From the NCBI GenBank assembly GCA_902791885.1, contig CADAXO010000004.1, positions 1 through 24,593 on the forward strand: a stretch of DNA of 24,593 nucleotides. The letters run 5' to 3'. Under the pieces are notes generated by a model. The model was not told where the DNA came from. It searched no databases and saw only the letters and a list, made by a program, of their open reading frames with translations. This DNA is from Oscillospiraceae bacterium (GTDB taxonomy: Bacteria; Bacillota_A; Clostridia; Saccharofermentanales; Saccharofermentanaceae). Shown in pieces: positions 7,233 through 16,876 of this stretch. The translations under genes were made by a program, and so were the position numbers. The first letter of the stretch is position 1; the number at the start of each line of letters is the position of its first letter.

Positions 7233-7260
7233 ATTTTACATGAACGGCAATTTAAATCAA
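7233..7260 (-). promoter_or_regulatory. candidate promoter of mreB
   Basis: Minus-strand TTGATT (7255-7260) and TAAAAT (7233-7238) with a 16-bp spacer, predicting a leader of about 53 nt. Confidence 0.45.
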
Positions 7261-7304
7261 TTGCATATATGCGACAAATGATTTCAAATATATGTCAAAT
7301 TATT

Positions 7305-9395
7305 CTAGCCAAAGAAATAATCTTCCGAATAATCAAATGTGCCGTCACCTTCGGGATCGAAGTGATTCTCAAGATCATTTTCCATATTGGGATGAGGATA
7401 ATTCGAGTTAAACGAAGCCTCATAAAGGTCCCCTGCTCCGTTTAATATGCTGTACGAGCAATAATGATAACCGTTATTGCCGTAATCCGAATAATCAGGG
7501 AAAAGATCCACGCCGGTATCAAAGTTATCAGGAAGTGTTCCGCTCACATGACAGTCAATAAAATCCGTCGTACTTGTATCAAAGCACATAAGATGTGATC
7601 TGTTGCCGGTAATAGATGCATCCTCAATATTCACGCCGATTATGGTGCTGAAGTACATACTGCCGAAGAATCCGTTACGGTCACCGCCGTTATCTATAGT
7701 AAGTCCGCTTATTGTATGTCCGTTACCGCAGAATATACCGAAGAACTGAAGATCATCAGTTCCGATAGGTGCCCACTCGTAACCGGAAAGATCGATATCA
7801 TCAACCACATCGGCCCATACGATGAAATCGTCATCATAATCCCTAGGATATGTGTTGACAAAATATGTAAATGACGCGAGATCTTCGACACTGTCTATAA
7901 CGAACAAAGAGTTATAGCTCGATTCGATATAAGACATATCAACAAGGTCAGGAATATCGCCTGCGTCACCGCTTAATGCCCAGGCAGAATTGTGAGGATC
8001 CGTCGCAAAATAATTCTCCTCGGTTATCTCGTCATATCTGACAATATCGTAAGAGAGTATATACACTCCGTCCTCGCTTATAGATGCCGTTGCAGAACCG
8101 TCTTCCACAATAGTATCGATCATCTCAAGCTCATCATCGGCGATCCTGTAGACACTCACATCGGAAGACAAAGAATCATCATATTCGAAGCTAATAACTG
8201 CTTCTCGGTCTTCAACGAATTCGATCTGATACCAGTCGCTTATAACCATCGATGTATCGTAATCAGGGAACACCGAATGAGAATAATATTCATCAGCTCT
8301 GCAGATATCCACGACATCGGAAGGCCACTCATTCTCATACTTATCAAATATGATGCTTCCGCCGATAAAATCGTATTCATACGAAGAAAGACTGCCCGCC
8401 GGAAGATCACTATATTCCGAACGTCTAACAAGTTCCTGCGCATAAGGATTTCTCATATCGATCATGAAGATACCGTCTGCATTGTTGACATACATTCCGT
8501 CACACACATACATTGCTTCATAATTCTGACCTTCATATTCGAGTTCCTGATTTCCGAAGTAACCGAGAATTACCGGAACGGCAGAAGGATTCTTGGCGGC
8601 ATTCTCATCAAACTCAAGAACTGTGATCTCATCATTAGCGGAATCATACATAAGCCAATCGGAAGACACAGGAATCTCATTATTCGTTATCTGAACAATG
8701 CTTCCGCCGCCGCCCCAGATCATGTCATCACCTTCGAACGTTATGAAGAACCCCTGTTCAGCGTTGTCATATTCTATGTATGCTCCGTCAAAATACGACA
8801 CATTGGCAGTTTCCGTCACACCCAAGCCCGTTACCGTCAGCTCGCTAAGGTCATCGTTAAAAGACCATACGACTCCGCCCATATAGGTATCAATCGAGAA
8901 TGAATGTCCTGCTATTCTGGACCTGATATCCTCGACATACTCCTGACCCGTCTGCGAATCCGTGCGGTAACAGGTATAACCCAGCAGATTGATCGCATCC
9001 TCATAACACTCGATATCGAGTTCAACAGTATCGTAAACAGGCAGTACGCTTGCAGGCGAGAAATACGTATATTCCACAGGTATAAGCTCTATATAAAGAC
9101 AGTCATCCTCAACACTTACAATTCTGTATTCAAGTCCCCATCTGTCGGTAAAGACCATCTCCGACATATCGAATTTGCAGAAAAAGCCGTCTTCCGTAAG
9201 CCATGTTCCGTCAAGAAGATCAGGCTCGAGAGGAACTGTATCACGAACGTCCTCATCAGAACCTTCAGAAACCGAAGCCTCTTCCTCATCTTCCTCATTA
9301 TCGCGGGATCTGTCTTCGCGGCTGCAGCCTGCAGACGTCACAATTAAAGATGCACAAAGTAAAAAAGCGGACAAAACAATCAAAAATCTTTTCAT
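7305..9395 (-). CDS. large secreted lipoprotein with GLUG-type beta-helix C-terminal region
   Basis: A 696-residue protein with a lipoprotein signal peptide ending VTSAGC (Cys24), an acidic Asp/Glu/Ser linker (about 25-55), and a long extracellular region of beta-rich, acidic, Tyr-rich sequence that I do not recognise. The final quarter has IDSVEDLASFTYFVNT, an IDLSGYEWAPIG segment, and GNGHTISGLTIDNGG followed by NGFFGSMYFSTIIGVNIEDASI. This is the usual layout of GLUG-like beta-helix repeats found in Gram-positive surface proteins. A role in surface binding is possible but not shown. The ATG at 9395 has no Shine-Dalgarno sequence, and TATAAT lies 6 nt upstream, so the mRNA is probably leaderless. 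It is divergent from leuS and has no clear terminator after its stop. Confidence 0.82.
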   Translation of the reverse strand: MKRFLIVLSAFLLCASLIVTSAGCSREDRSRDNEEDEEEASVSEGSDEDVRDTVPLEPDLLDGTWLTEDGFFCKFDMSEMVFTDRWGLEYRIVSVEDDCLYIELIPVEYTYFSPASVLPVYDTVELDIECYEDAINLLGYTCYRTDSQTGQEYVEDIRSRIAGHSFSIDTYMGGVVWSFNDDLSELTVTGLGVTETANVSYFDGAYIEYDNAEQGFFITFEGDDMIWGGGGSIVQITNNEIPVSSDWLMYDSANDEITVLEFDENAAKNPSAVPVILGYFGNQELEYEGQNYEAMYVCDGMYVNNADGIFMIDMRNPYAQELVRRSEYSDLPAGSLSSYEYDFIGGSIIFDKYENEWPSDVVDICRADEYYSHSVFPDYDTSMVISDWYQIEFVEDREAVISFEYDDSLSSDVSVYRIADDELEMIDTIVEDGSATASISEDGVYILSYDIVRYDEITEENYFATDPHNSAWALSGDAGDIPDLVDMSYIESSYNSLFVIDSVEDLASFTYFVNTYPRDYDDDFIVWADVVDDIDLSGYEWAPIGTDDLQFFGIFCGNGHTISGLTIDNGGDRNGFFGSMYFSTIIGVNIEDASITGNRSHLMCFDTSTTDFIDCHVSGTLPDNFDTGVDLFPDYSDYGNNGYHYCSYSILNGAGDLYEASFNSNYPHPNMENDLENHFDPEGDGTFDYSEDYFFG

Positions 9396-9401
9396 GTTGT
9401 G

Positions 9402-9407
9402 ATTATA
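9402..9407 (-). promoter_or_regulatory. -10 box of the large lipoprotein gene (leaderless)
   Basis: A perfect TATAAT on the minus strand, 6 nt before the ATG, so +1 falls at or next to the start codon. The -35 is weak. Confidence 0.55.
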
Positions 9408-9482
9408 ACAACACTTTTATCCAAAAATAAACCGTGATAAAATTTGTGGAGTTTATTTATTAATAAAGAAGAGGGTTTATTT

Positions 9483-11963
9483 ATGTCTTATTCAGTTGAG
9501 ACCGACGGTAAGTGGCAAAAGAAATGGGAAGAGACCGGACTTTACAAGTTCGATCCCAACAACAAGGGCGAGAAGCTTTACTGCCTTGAGATGTTCTCGT
9601 ATCCTTCCGGTGCCAACCTCCACCTCGGACACTGGTACAACTATTCACTCACAGATTCATGGGCAAGATTCAAGCGCATGCAGGGGTATAACGTATTCCA
9701 CCCCATGGGCTTCGACTCATTCGGACTTCCGGCTGAGAATTATGCAATTAAGACAGGAATCCACCCCAAGGATTCAACTTTGAAGAATATCGACACAATG
9801 GAGAAGCAGCTGCGTGCCATGGGTACAACGGTTGACTGGTCTTACGAGGTTAAGACCTGCGAGCCTGAGTACTACAAGTGGAACCAGTGGTTCTTCTTAA
9901 AGCTCTACGAGAGAGGTCTTGCTTACAGAAAGAACGCACCCGTTAACTGGTGTCCTTCATGTAAGACGGTTCTTGCTAACGAGCAGGTAGTTGACGGCGC
10001 ATGCGAGAGATGCGGCGCTGAAGTTGAGCACAAGAACATGACACAGTGGTTCTTCAAGATCACTGACTATGCACAGGAGCTCCTCGACGATCTCCCGAAG
10101 CTCGACTGGCCCGAGAAGACTAAGAAGCTTCAGACAAACTGGATCGGAAGATCACAGGGTGCGCAGGTTGCCCTCTACGTCGAAAAGGACGGTGAGCGTC
10201 TCAAGAACGAAGACGGCACTGACATGAAGCTAGAAGTTTTCACTACACGTGTAGATACGTTCATGGGTGTTACTTATGTTGTAATCGCACCTGAGTCTGA
10301 GCTTTGCGACAAGCTCACAACAGACGAGTGCCGCGATGCTATCGAAGAGTACAAGAAGGCAACTTCCAAGGTAACCGAGATCGACCGTATGTCCACAACA
10401 CGTGAGAAGACCGGTGTGTTTACAGGTGCATATGCCATCCATCCTCTGAACGGCAGAAAGGTACCGATCTGGGCTGCCGATTACGTTGTAGCAGGTTACG
10501 GTACAGGTGTCGTAATGGCAGTACCTTCACACGACGAGAGAGACTTCGATTTCGCACACAAGTACGGACTCGATATCATCCGTGTAGTACAGTCCGAGAA
10601 GGGCGTTGACGACGAGCTTCCCTACTGCGAGAAAAAGGGTTACCTCGTTAACTCAGATCAGTTCGACGGCATGGAGATGCACGAGGCTCAGAAGGCTATC
10701 GTAGAAGAACTCGGCAAGATCGGCATGGGCGAATGGAAAGTCAACTTCAGACTCCGTGACTGGCTCATCTCCAGACAGCGTTACTGGGGTACACCTATCC
10801 CGATGATCCACTGCCCTTCATGCGGCGTTGTACCCGTACCCGAGAAGGATCTTCCTGTCCTCCTCCCTTACGAGGTTGAGTTCACACCCGACGGTGAATC
10901 CCCTCTTGCAAAGTGCGATGCATTCATGAACTGCAAGTGCCCGAAGTGCGGCGGTGATGCAAGAAGAGATCCCGACACAATGGATACTTTCGTTGACTCT
11001 TCCTGGTATCAGTTCAGATATCCCGATAACAACAACTCAGACGAGATGTTCAGCAAGGACGTCATCAACAAGATCTGCCCTGTAGACAAGTACGTAGGCG
11101 GTGCCGAGCACGCTTGCATGCACCTCCTGTACGCAAGATTCTTCACTAAGGCTATGCGCGACATGGGCATGCTCAATTTCGACGAGCCTTTCAAGAGCCT
11201 CGTTCACCAGGGCACCATCCTGGGCTCCGACGGACAGAAGATGAGTAAGAGCAAGGGCAACACAGTTGCTCCTGACGACTTCATCAGCAAGTACGGCTCC
11301 GACGTCTTCAGAACATATCTGGGCTTCGGCTTCGCTTACATCGAGGGCGGCCCCTGGTCCGACAAGGGACTTCAGGCTATCGTTAAGTTCATCAGAAGGA
11401 TCGAGAACCTCGCAGAGCAGGCAGCAGCCGCTCCTTCCGCTGACATTTCAGGCGTTAACATGGGCCCCGCCGAAAAGGAATTGAACTACGCTTTGAACTA
11501 CACGATCAAGAGCGCTACGGCAGACATCGACAGGTTCCAGTTCAACACTTCCATCGCACGAATGATGGAGCTTTTGAACGCAGTAACAAAGTACAGCCAG
11601 CTCGAGAACAAGAGCCCCGAGTTCTTCCGTTATGCGGTAGAGAAGCTTATCCTTATCCTCTCACCTTTCGCTCCCCACTTCTGTGAAGAGACATGGTGCG
11701 AGACATTCGGCAACGAGTACTCGATCTTCAATCAGGAGTGGCCTTCTTTCGACGAATCCGCTCTCGTAAAGGATTCTGTTGAGATCGCAGTTCAGCTTAA
11801 CGGCAAGATCATCTTCAGAGAGGATGTTCCTTCAGAGGCAGATCAGGCAGCAGTCGAAGAGCTCGTTAAGAACGACGAGAGATTCATCAATGCACTTGCA
11901 GGAAGATCCATCGTTAAGTTCATCTACGTTAAGGGCAGGATTGCAAACATCGTAGTTAAGTAA
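9483..11963 (+). CDS. leuS: leucyl-tRNA synthetase
   Basis: LeuRS charges tRNA-Leu and edits mischarged products. The 826-residue bacterial-type enzyme has the class I HIGH-type motif as HLGH (47-50), preceded by the family [11 protein letters not shown] stretch, and the second signature KMSKS (586-590). A first zinc site is C157-x2-C160 with C174-x2-C177. A second cysteine cluster in the leucine-specific region is C444-x2-C447 with C484, C486 and C489. The CP1 editing domain includes the [16 protein letters not shown] motif and the [15 protein letters not shown] motif. The start at 9483 follows AGAGGG at 8 nt; an upstream in-frame TTG at 9444 lacks support. It is followed after 23 nt by the zinc-ribbon gene, probably in one operon ending at the terminator at 12478-12507. 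Confidence 0.98.
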   Translation: MSYSVETDGKWQKKWEETGLYKFDPNNKGEKLYCLEMFSYPSGANLHLGHWYNYSLTDSWARFKRMQGYNVFHPMGFDSFGLPAENYAIKTGIHPKDSTLKNIDTMEKQLRAMGTTVDWSYEVKTCEPEYYKWNQWFFLKLYERGLAYRKNAPVNWCPSCKTVLANEQVVDGACERCGAEVEHKNMTQWFFKITDYAQELLDDLPKLDWPEKTKKLQTNWIGRSQGAQVALYVEKDGERLKNEDGTDMKLEVFTTRVDTFMGVTYVVIAPESELCDKLTTDECRDAIEEYKKATSKVTEIDRMSTTREKTGVFTGAYAIHPLNGRKVPIWAADYVVAGYGTGVVMAVPSHDERDFDFAHKYGLDIIRVVQSEKGVDDELPYCEKKGYLVNSDQFDGMEMHEAQKAIVEELGKIGMGEWKVNFRLRDWLISRQRYWGTPIPMIHCPSCGVVPVPEKDLPVLLPYEVEFTPDGESPLAKCDAFMNCKCPKCGGDARRDPDTMDTFVDSSWYQFRYPDNNNSDEMFSKDVINKICPVDKYVGGAEHACMHLLYARFFTKAMRDMGMLNFDEPFKSLVHQGTILGSDGQKMSKSKGNTVAPDDFISKYGSDVFRTYLGFGFAYIEGGPWSDKGLQAIVKFIRRIENLAEQAAAAPSADISGVNMGPAEKELNYALNYTIKSATADIDRFQFNTSIARMMELLNAVTKYSQLENKSPEFFRYAVEKLILILSPFAPHFCEETWCETFGNEYSIFNQEWPSFDESALVKDSVEIAVQLNGKIIFREDVPSEADQAAVEELVKNDERFINALAGRSIVKFIYVKGRIANIVVK

Positions 11964-11986
11964 TCAATTACACAAGGAGAAATACT

Positions 11987-12454
11987 ATGGAAAAGGATAA
12001 TAGGGATCAGCAGCTGGATCAGTTATTAAGAGGCGTTTCCGGATTATGCGCAAGCAAAGAAGATTGCACCGACTGTCCTTTCCATGGCTCCGAGTGTTTC
12101 TTCGGAGAGCCTAAGCCCGCCGCGTGGTTCGGCAAAACCGAAGAAAAGGCTGAAGTTAAGACTGAGGTTAAAGAAGAACCCAAGGCAGAGCCAAAGGAAG
12201 AACCTAAAGAAGACATCAAGGAAGATATCAAGGCAGAACCCAAGAACGAAGAGCCTAAGGGAGCCTCTAAAAGTGTTGCTTCAGCTCTTCCCAAGCCTGC
12301 CAAAGAGTCTCAGGGCACATGGCTTGTCAGCACCACTATGGGAGGCGTGTTCTCCAAGTACGTCTTCATCTGCTCCAAGTGCGGATACAAGAAGGAGTCT
12401 TTCCTCTCCGTCGCACCGACATCCAACTGTCCCGAATGCGAGAAGAATAAGTGA
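11987..12454 (+). CDS. small two-zinc-motif protein with a charged repeat linker
   Basis: A 155-residue protein of unknown function in three parts. The N-terminus has a four-cysteine cluster in LCASKEDCTDCPFHGSECF. The middle (about residues 47-95) is a Lys/Glu/Pro-rich repeat built from EPK and EDIK units, likely extended. The C-terminus is a zinc ribbon: CSKCGY near the end of a beta strand, then CPEC just before the stop. Both cysteine groups suggest metal binding. It starts 23 nt after leuS with an AAGGAGA site, so the two are probably co-transcribed. The short ribbon resembles those in many small clostridial proteins and gives no specific role. Confidence 0.8.
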   Translation: MEKDNRDQQLDQLLRGVSGLCASKEDCTDCPFHGSECFFGEPKPAAWFGKTEEKAEVKTEVKEEPKAEPKEEPKEDIKEDIKAEPKNEEPKGASKSVASALPKPAKESQGTWLVSTTMGGVFSKYVFICSKCGYKKESFLSVAPTSNCPECEKNK

Positions 12455-12477
12455 TCAGCCTGAACAAATGAATAATG

Positions 12478-12507
12478 AAAATGCCGGTCAGTTCGACCGG
12501 CATTTTT
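12478..12507. terminator. bidirectional intrinsic terminator
   Basis: A stem of at least 9 GC-rich base pairs (12481-12489 with 12495-12503) and a 5-nt loop is followed by five T on the plus strand and preceded by A residues. It ends the leuS operon, and its T-tail contains the stop codon of the leftward histidine kinase gene (12506-12508). Confidence 0.92.
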
Positions 12508-15079
12508 ATAGTGCTTCTTTGATGTCGCTTACGGCTTTCGCGTAATCGCCTGTGAACATTCCGTAGTAATCATTGATGAAGGCTTCGTCTTCGCGTGATG
12601 CCGCTTTCTCAAGCTCGTATGCATCCTCCGAAAGCTTAACTGCACCTATAGTCTTGGACGCGCTCTTAAGCGCATGTATCTTTATCTCAAACTCGTGAAG
12701 GTCATGGGCTTTCAAAGAATCGTCAAGCTCACTCTTTCTCTCTTCGAATCCTTCTGCATAATCCCCGAGCAGCTCCTTATAAAAATCAACATCACCTGCG
12801 CAGAAAGATAACGCCATATCCGTATCAAATCCGTTCTCTTTAAGCTTGGATATGAAACTGTTCATATTATCCGCAGAAACGTCCTCAGAGGCCGTCTGAG
12901 GCTCGAATTCGAGCACATCGTCCTCACTTAAGTTAAGCACTTCATCAGGAAGCCATGTCTTCAGTACAGCTTCCAGGGCATCGATCTCGACAGGCTTTGA
13001 AAGGTATCCGTCAAAACCGGAACTTAAGTAGTCGTCTTTCGCTCCGTTAATTGCATTCGCGGTAAGTGCCACGACTTTGGTGCTGCCGTCGATAAGATGC
13101 TCTTTACGCATCCTGTCGAGTGTCTCTTTACCGTCCAGCTTGGGCATCATATGATCGAGCAGGATAAGATCATAGTGTGAGCTCTTTACAAGCTCCAAAG
13201 CATCGTAACCTGAACTTGTAAGCTCCGCTTTGATACCGAATAAAGCAAGAAGGTTATCCGCTACCTTGAGGTTCATCTCGTTATCGTCGACGACAAGGAC
13301 ACGTGCCTTTTCGCCGTGCGGAAGCATGAGTTCCGCCCTGCTCTTAGAAGTGCTTAAAGCTCTTGTGTAATCGCCCATGGGAGTCTCGTCCGCGATCTTC
13401 TGCCTTACAGTAAAGTAGAACACGGAACCCTCTCCGTAAGTGCTCTTAACGTGGATCTCAGACCCCATCATCCTAAGCAGATTCGTCACGATCGCCATAC
13501 CGAGTCCCGTACCTTCGATGTTGTGATTCTTCTCCTTATCAAGGCGCTCGAACGACTCGAAAAGCTTCGGCATGTCCTCCTCTCTTATTCCGATACCCGT
13601 GTCCTCCACTGCAACGTAGATATCGATGTTATCGCCATCACGATTCTCGCCGCGGAACGTGAAGCGCACATGACCCTTATCCGTATACTTAACGGCGTTG
13701 GTAAGGATATTGACTATTATCTGCTGCAAGCGAACATCATCACCTGTGAGCGAAGAAGGCAGACTGCCGTCGATCTCTGTTATAAATTTAAGGCCTTTAC
13801 TCTCGGCTCTTTGTGTTACCGATGCGAGGATGTTGTTTATGAGAGCCGCTGTGTCGTATGTTACGGCAACTATCTCCATCTTGCCCTCCTCGATCTTGGA
13901 GAAGTCAAGGATACTGTTAACGAGCGAAAGGAGCGTCTGTCCCGCGTTCTTGATGCTTGTAGAATAATTCAGGATAGTGTCGTCATCAGTGTGTCTTAAG
14001 ATCATCTCGTTCATTCCGAGAACAGCGTTGATAGGCGTTCTTATCTCGTGAGACATACTGGATAAGAACGTGGATTTGGCCTCACTTGCCGCCACCGCAC
14101 GCTCGGATAAGATCAGCAGCTTTTCCCTGTCGTCACGTTCCTTCCTGATCCTTCTTAAGATAATAGTGATCATAAGAATAAGCAGTACCATCACAACGAG
14201 GAACATGACGATATTAAGAACAATGATATCAATGAATTCCCTGTTGATGGTAGTAGGTGCACTTCTTACGACAAGATACCATCCAAGGTACTGTACGTAT
14301 TTAGTTACCGCGAACTCGTTATTGCCTGTCGTCTGATAGACATAATCTTCGTCATTGCTGTGACTTAACACATCAGCATCAAGCCATGCGTTCTCTATAT
14401 TGATATCATCAGTATCGACCTGTACGAGACCATCCGGATCAACGAGATTGATCTTTACCCCGTAGAGCTGTTCGCACTCACGGAAAAGATCCTGAATATT
14501 CGTCATCTGTACACCTACTCCGCATACGCCGAGAAGATTACCGTCCTCATCCTCGATCCGCGCATTTACGAATATAGTCCACACACCACGGTTGACCTCA
14601 TCGCTGTCCACGTCGAGATCATAAGGAACATCCTGATCAACAAAAAGAGAGTACCAGATGTCGTGATCGTCATTCTCGGGATCGATAACTTTATTAAGGC
14701 CTTCGTAGGTGTAATAACGTCTGCTGTTCTCTGATACAAGGAAAGCCGAATCATATTCAAGGCTGCTTCGTACACCGCTTAAATAATCCTGCATTACATT
14801 TATGGCCTCTTCCTCATCCATGCTGTCTTCATTAAGAAGAAACCCGGCGAGAAAATCATCGCAGGACATTGTCTGAGCGACGATGATAGGCTCGTTGATA
14901 CTGCTTGATATGTAATCGTAAATACGGTAGGTAAGCATCGTATCAACTTCCTTCGTGTTCTCACGTGCAAGCATAGTGAGAGAAAGGATCGAGATACAGA
15001 TTGCTATGATAAAACCAAATGATACAGCGGAAATGACCGGAAACATACTCCGGTCTTTTCTCTTGTTACTCTCACTCAT
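12506..15079 (-). CDS. hybrid sensor histidine kinase (extracellular sensor, HisKA, HATPase, REC, HPt)
   Basis: An 857-residue membrane kinase. TM1 is at about 13-36 and TM2 at about 287-312. Between them is a roughly 250-residue extracellular domain with the dCACHE-like WTIFVNARIEDEDGNLLGVCGVG and LVDPDGLVQVDT features. Then come HisKA with SHEIRTPINAVLG (His344), HATPase_c with an N-box LTNAVKYTD, DTGIGI and GTGLGMAI, a receiver domain with VLVVDDNE, phospho-acceptor Asp642 in LLDHMMPKLDG and GYLSKP, and a C-terminal HPt with IHALKSASKTIGA (His802). There is no DNA-binding output, so it should pass phosphate to a separate regulator. Its ATG overlaps the stop of the upstream lipoprotein by 8 nt (15072-15079), so translation is coupled and the two probably act together. 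Confidence 0.95.
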   Translation of the reverse strand: MSESNKRKDRSMFPVISAVSFGFIIAICISILSLTMLARENTKEVDTMLTYRIYDYISSSINEPIIVAQTMSCDDFLAGFLLNEDSMDEEEAINVMQDYLSGVRSSLEYDSAFLVSENSRRYYTYEGLNKVIDPENDDHDIWYSLFVDQDVPYDLDVDSDEVNRGVWTIFVNARIEDEDGNLLGVCGVGVQMTNIQDLFRECEQLYGVKINLVDPDGLVQVDTDDINIENAWLDADVLSHSNDEDYVYQTTGNNEFAVTKYVQYLGWYLVVRSAPTTINREFIDIIVLNIVMFLVVMVLLILMITIILRRIRKERDDREKLLILSERAVAASEAKSTFLSSMSHEIRTPINAVLGMNEMILRHTDDDTILNYSTSIKNAGQTLLSLVNSILDFSKIEEGKMEIVAVTYDTAALINNILASVTQRAESKGLKFITEIDGSLPSSLTGDDVRLQQIIVNILTNAVKYTDKGHVRFTFRGENRDGDNIDIYVAVEDTGIGIREEDMPKLFESFERLDKEKNHNIEGTGLGMAIVTNLLRMMGSEIHVKSTYGEGSVFYFTVRQKIADETPMGDYTRALSTSKSRAELMLPHGEKARVLVVDDNEMNLKVADNLLALFGIKAELTSSGYDALELVKSSHYDLILLDHMMPKLDGKETLDRMRKEHLIDGSTKVVALTANAINGAKDDYLSSGFDGYLSKPVEIDALEAVLKTWLPDEVLNLSEDDVLEFEPQTASEDVSADNMNSFISKLKENGFDTDMALSFCAGDVDFYKELLGDYAEGFEERKSELDDSLKAHDLHEFEIKIHALKSASKTIGAVKLSEDAYELEKAASREDEAFINDYYGMFTGDYAKAVSDIKEAL

Positions 15080-15866
15080 AATCGTCTTCTATGTAGGCCG
15101 CCTCTTCAACAGCATTATAGTAACCCGATAAATTGAAAGGATTCGGGACATCCTCATCCTGAAGCGCACGGGGCGCGCAGTACCAGAAAAGGTATCCTTC
15201 GGGGAGAAGTTCAGCGTCTATACCTCTGACATAATATGTCAGAACATCACCCTGATGAAGTCCGTATGAATCAGCGCCGGTATAGTTAATTACCGAACCG
15301 TCATTCTCGGTAACAGTCCATTCGGAGTCAACTTCATACTCGAATGTCATCTCGAGGATCTGAACCTTATAAGTAAACTCATCGATCTTTGATACGTTGC
15401 CGAATGTACCCTGCGCATGGCAGATGTAGAACATATCGTAATCGGCATCATGGTAGTTGTACTCGAACGTTCCGTCGCTGTTAACCGTCATATATGCACC
15501 CCATCCGCCGGCACCGCTGCTCATAAGATATGTATCGGCAGTCGAAGCGAAGAATGCGTTCATATCTTCAGGCGAAAGAACTTCGCCCTCCATATCGTCC
15601 GGCATTATGACTTCGGTTGTCTCAGAAGAAGTCTCTTCCGCAGTCGCAGCAGAAGAAGATTCTGTTGTTATTACAGTCTGTGAAGGAACCGCAGCCTCTG
15701 TCTCATTAACGGATCCGGCAGTCTGCTCAGTAACACTTACTCTGACAGGATCTGTCTCAGGAGAAGTCTCTCCTCCGTTATCCGTCCCGGCAGCCGGCAG
15801 ACTGCATGATGAAAGTATTGCCGCCGATAGAAGTACGGCTGTTGCGGTTCTGAGTCTTCTCTTCAT
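15072..15866 (-). CDS. lipoprotein coupled to the hybrid histidine kinase
   Basis: A 264-residue predicted lipoprotein: a basic N-terminus, a hydrophobic segment and lipobox LSSC (Cys21), then a Thr/Ser/Glu-rich linker (about 25-85) typical of surface-exposed anchors. The globular part (about 90-264) is beta-rich with AYMTVNSDGTFEYNYHDAD and a GTFGNVSKIDEFTYKVQILE strand pattern. I do not recognise a named family. The start follows an AAGAGG site, 9 nt after the preceding lipoprotein stop, and the end overlaps the kinase start. The layout suggests a ligand-binding or accessory partner of the kinase sensor domain, which is inference from position. Confidence 0.82.
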   Translation of the reverse strand: MKRRLRTATAVLLSAAILSSCSLPAAGTDNGGETSPETDPVRVSVTEQTAGSVNETEAAVPSQTVITTESSSAATAEETSSETTEVIMPDDMEGEVLSPEDMNAFFASTADTYLMSSGAGGWGAYMTVNSDGTFEYNYHDADYDMFYICHAQGTFGNVSKIDEFTYKVQILEMTFEYEVDSEWTVTENDGSVINYTGADSYGLHQGDVLTYYVRGIDAELLPEGYLFWYCAPRALQDEDVPNPFNLSGYYNAVEEAAYIEDDYE

Positions 15867-15875
15867 AATAACCTC

Positions 15876-16808
15876 TTAAATCAAGCTCTCCAGATAATCG
15901 TGCATGTCGTCATAAGACATTCCGATAGGAGTCTTTCCCGACACTCCGTTAATCATATCACTGTCAAAGATGTAATTATAGAAGATAATCGTATCAAAGT
16001 AAGCACATACTGCAGCCTTGGCTTCTTCGAATGCATCTGCGTCTATGACCTCACCGTTAAGCTCATAATCATAGACATAATCCATTCCGGCATCATCAAG
16101 GTCAGAATGCATCTTAAGGTGTCCCGTAAGAGTATATTCGTGCGTAGCAGGAAGATATCCGTATACACTGTAATCATCAGTCCATTCCTCATCCCCCTCA
16201 CCTCTGAAGATGAACAGGAAGTTATCCTCCAGTGTACCGATAAGATATTCACCGCCGCCTCCGGCCATAACATCGAAGCCTTCTTCAGAATAGATCTGAA
16301 CAGCAGACGAGGAAGAACTGTCATATGTATAGATCTCCAATGTTGCTGCATAACCGTTATCGGTCTTCATTATGAGAAGCTCTTCGATTCCGTCACCCGT
16401 AATATCATAAAGAGCACAGGGTACATTACCCGGAGCTATGAGATGATCATCGGGTTCAACCGCATTTTCATAACGCATCCAGTTATATGCTTCGATCTCA
16501 CTCTCATTATCCTCGAGGATCTCAAGATAACTCTCATATATAGCAGGATCCCCCGAACTCGTATTGATCAATCCGCTTGATGAAGGTTCAGTCAGCAAAG
16601 GAGCCGTCTCGATAGTAGGTCTCGTCTCTTCCGTAGCTTCGGTTGTTTCCTCAGTCTCCTCAGTACGTGATGTTCTCGATGTTCTTGTCTCGCGCTCATC
16701 ATCATCGTCGCGGTCTCTTCTTGATCTCGAACCTGAGCCGCCCATGTTGCAAGCTGCAGACATAAGAACTGTGACGATAAGGAATACTGCAACAACTTTC
16801 TTTTTCAT
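15876..16808 (-). CDS. lipoprotein with an FG-GAP-like calcium-type motif
   Basis: A 310-residue lipoprotein: lipobox SAAC (Cys20), then a highly charged Arg/Asp/Glu/Thr linker (about 25-75), then a globular domain. The globular domain contains ALYDITGDGIEELLIMK, a D-x-T-G-D-G pattern as in FG-GAP/VCBS-type repeats, and a later long acidic beta-rich region. Start chosen at 16808 because it gives the signal peptide and has an AGGGGG site about 9 nt upstream; the frame stays open to 16967 without a start that makes sense. It lies 9 nt before the next lipoprotein gene, in one operon with it and the kinase. Function unknown; extracellular. Confidence 0.85.
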   Translation of the reverse strand: MKKKVVAVFLIVTVLMSAACNMGGSGSRSRRDRDDDDERETRTSRTSRTEETEETTEATEETRPTIETAPLLTEPSSSGLINTSSGDPAIYESYLEILEDNESEIEAYNWMRYENAVEPDDHLIAPGNVPCALYDITGDGIEELLIMKTDNGYAATLEIYTYDSSSSSAVQIYSEEGFDVMAGGGGEYLIGTLEDNFLFIFRGEGDEEWTDDYSVYGYLPATHEYTLTGHLKMHSDLDDAGMDYVYDYELNGEVIDADAFEEAKAAVCAYFDTIIFYNYIFDSDMINGVSGKTPIGMSYDDMHDYLESLI

Positions 16809-16845
16809 AATTTGAAATCCCCCTGAATTTTTATTCCAATAAGTA

Positions 16846-16868
16846 ATACGCGGGGGCTGCCCGCGTAT
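16846..16868 (-). terminator. GC-rich hairpin between the NlpC/P60 gene and the lipoprotein operon
   Basis: ATACGCGGG (16846-16854) pairs perfectly with CCCGCGTAT (16860-16868) around a 5-nt loop. The following minus-strand sequence is A/T-rich (TACTTATT) without a clean U-run, so it is a partial terminator or an mRNA end-processing barrier. Confidence 0.5.
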
Positions 16869-16876
16869 GTATTGAT

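Noticed and set aside
9444..9482. TTG start of leuS at 9444
   Set aside because: The frame is open but the ATG at 9483 has the AGAGGG site and matches the usual LeuRS N-terminus.
12019..12545. Open frames overlapping the zinc-ribbon gene on both strands
   Set aside because: They follow from the repetitive charged linker and have no start signals.
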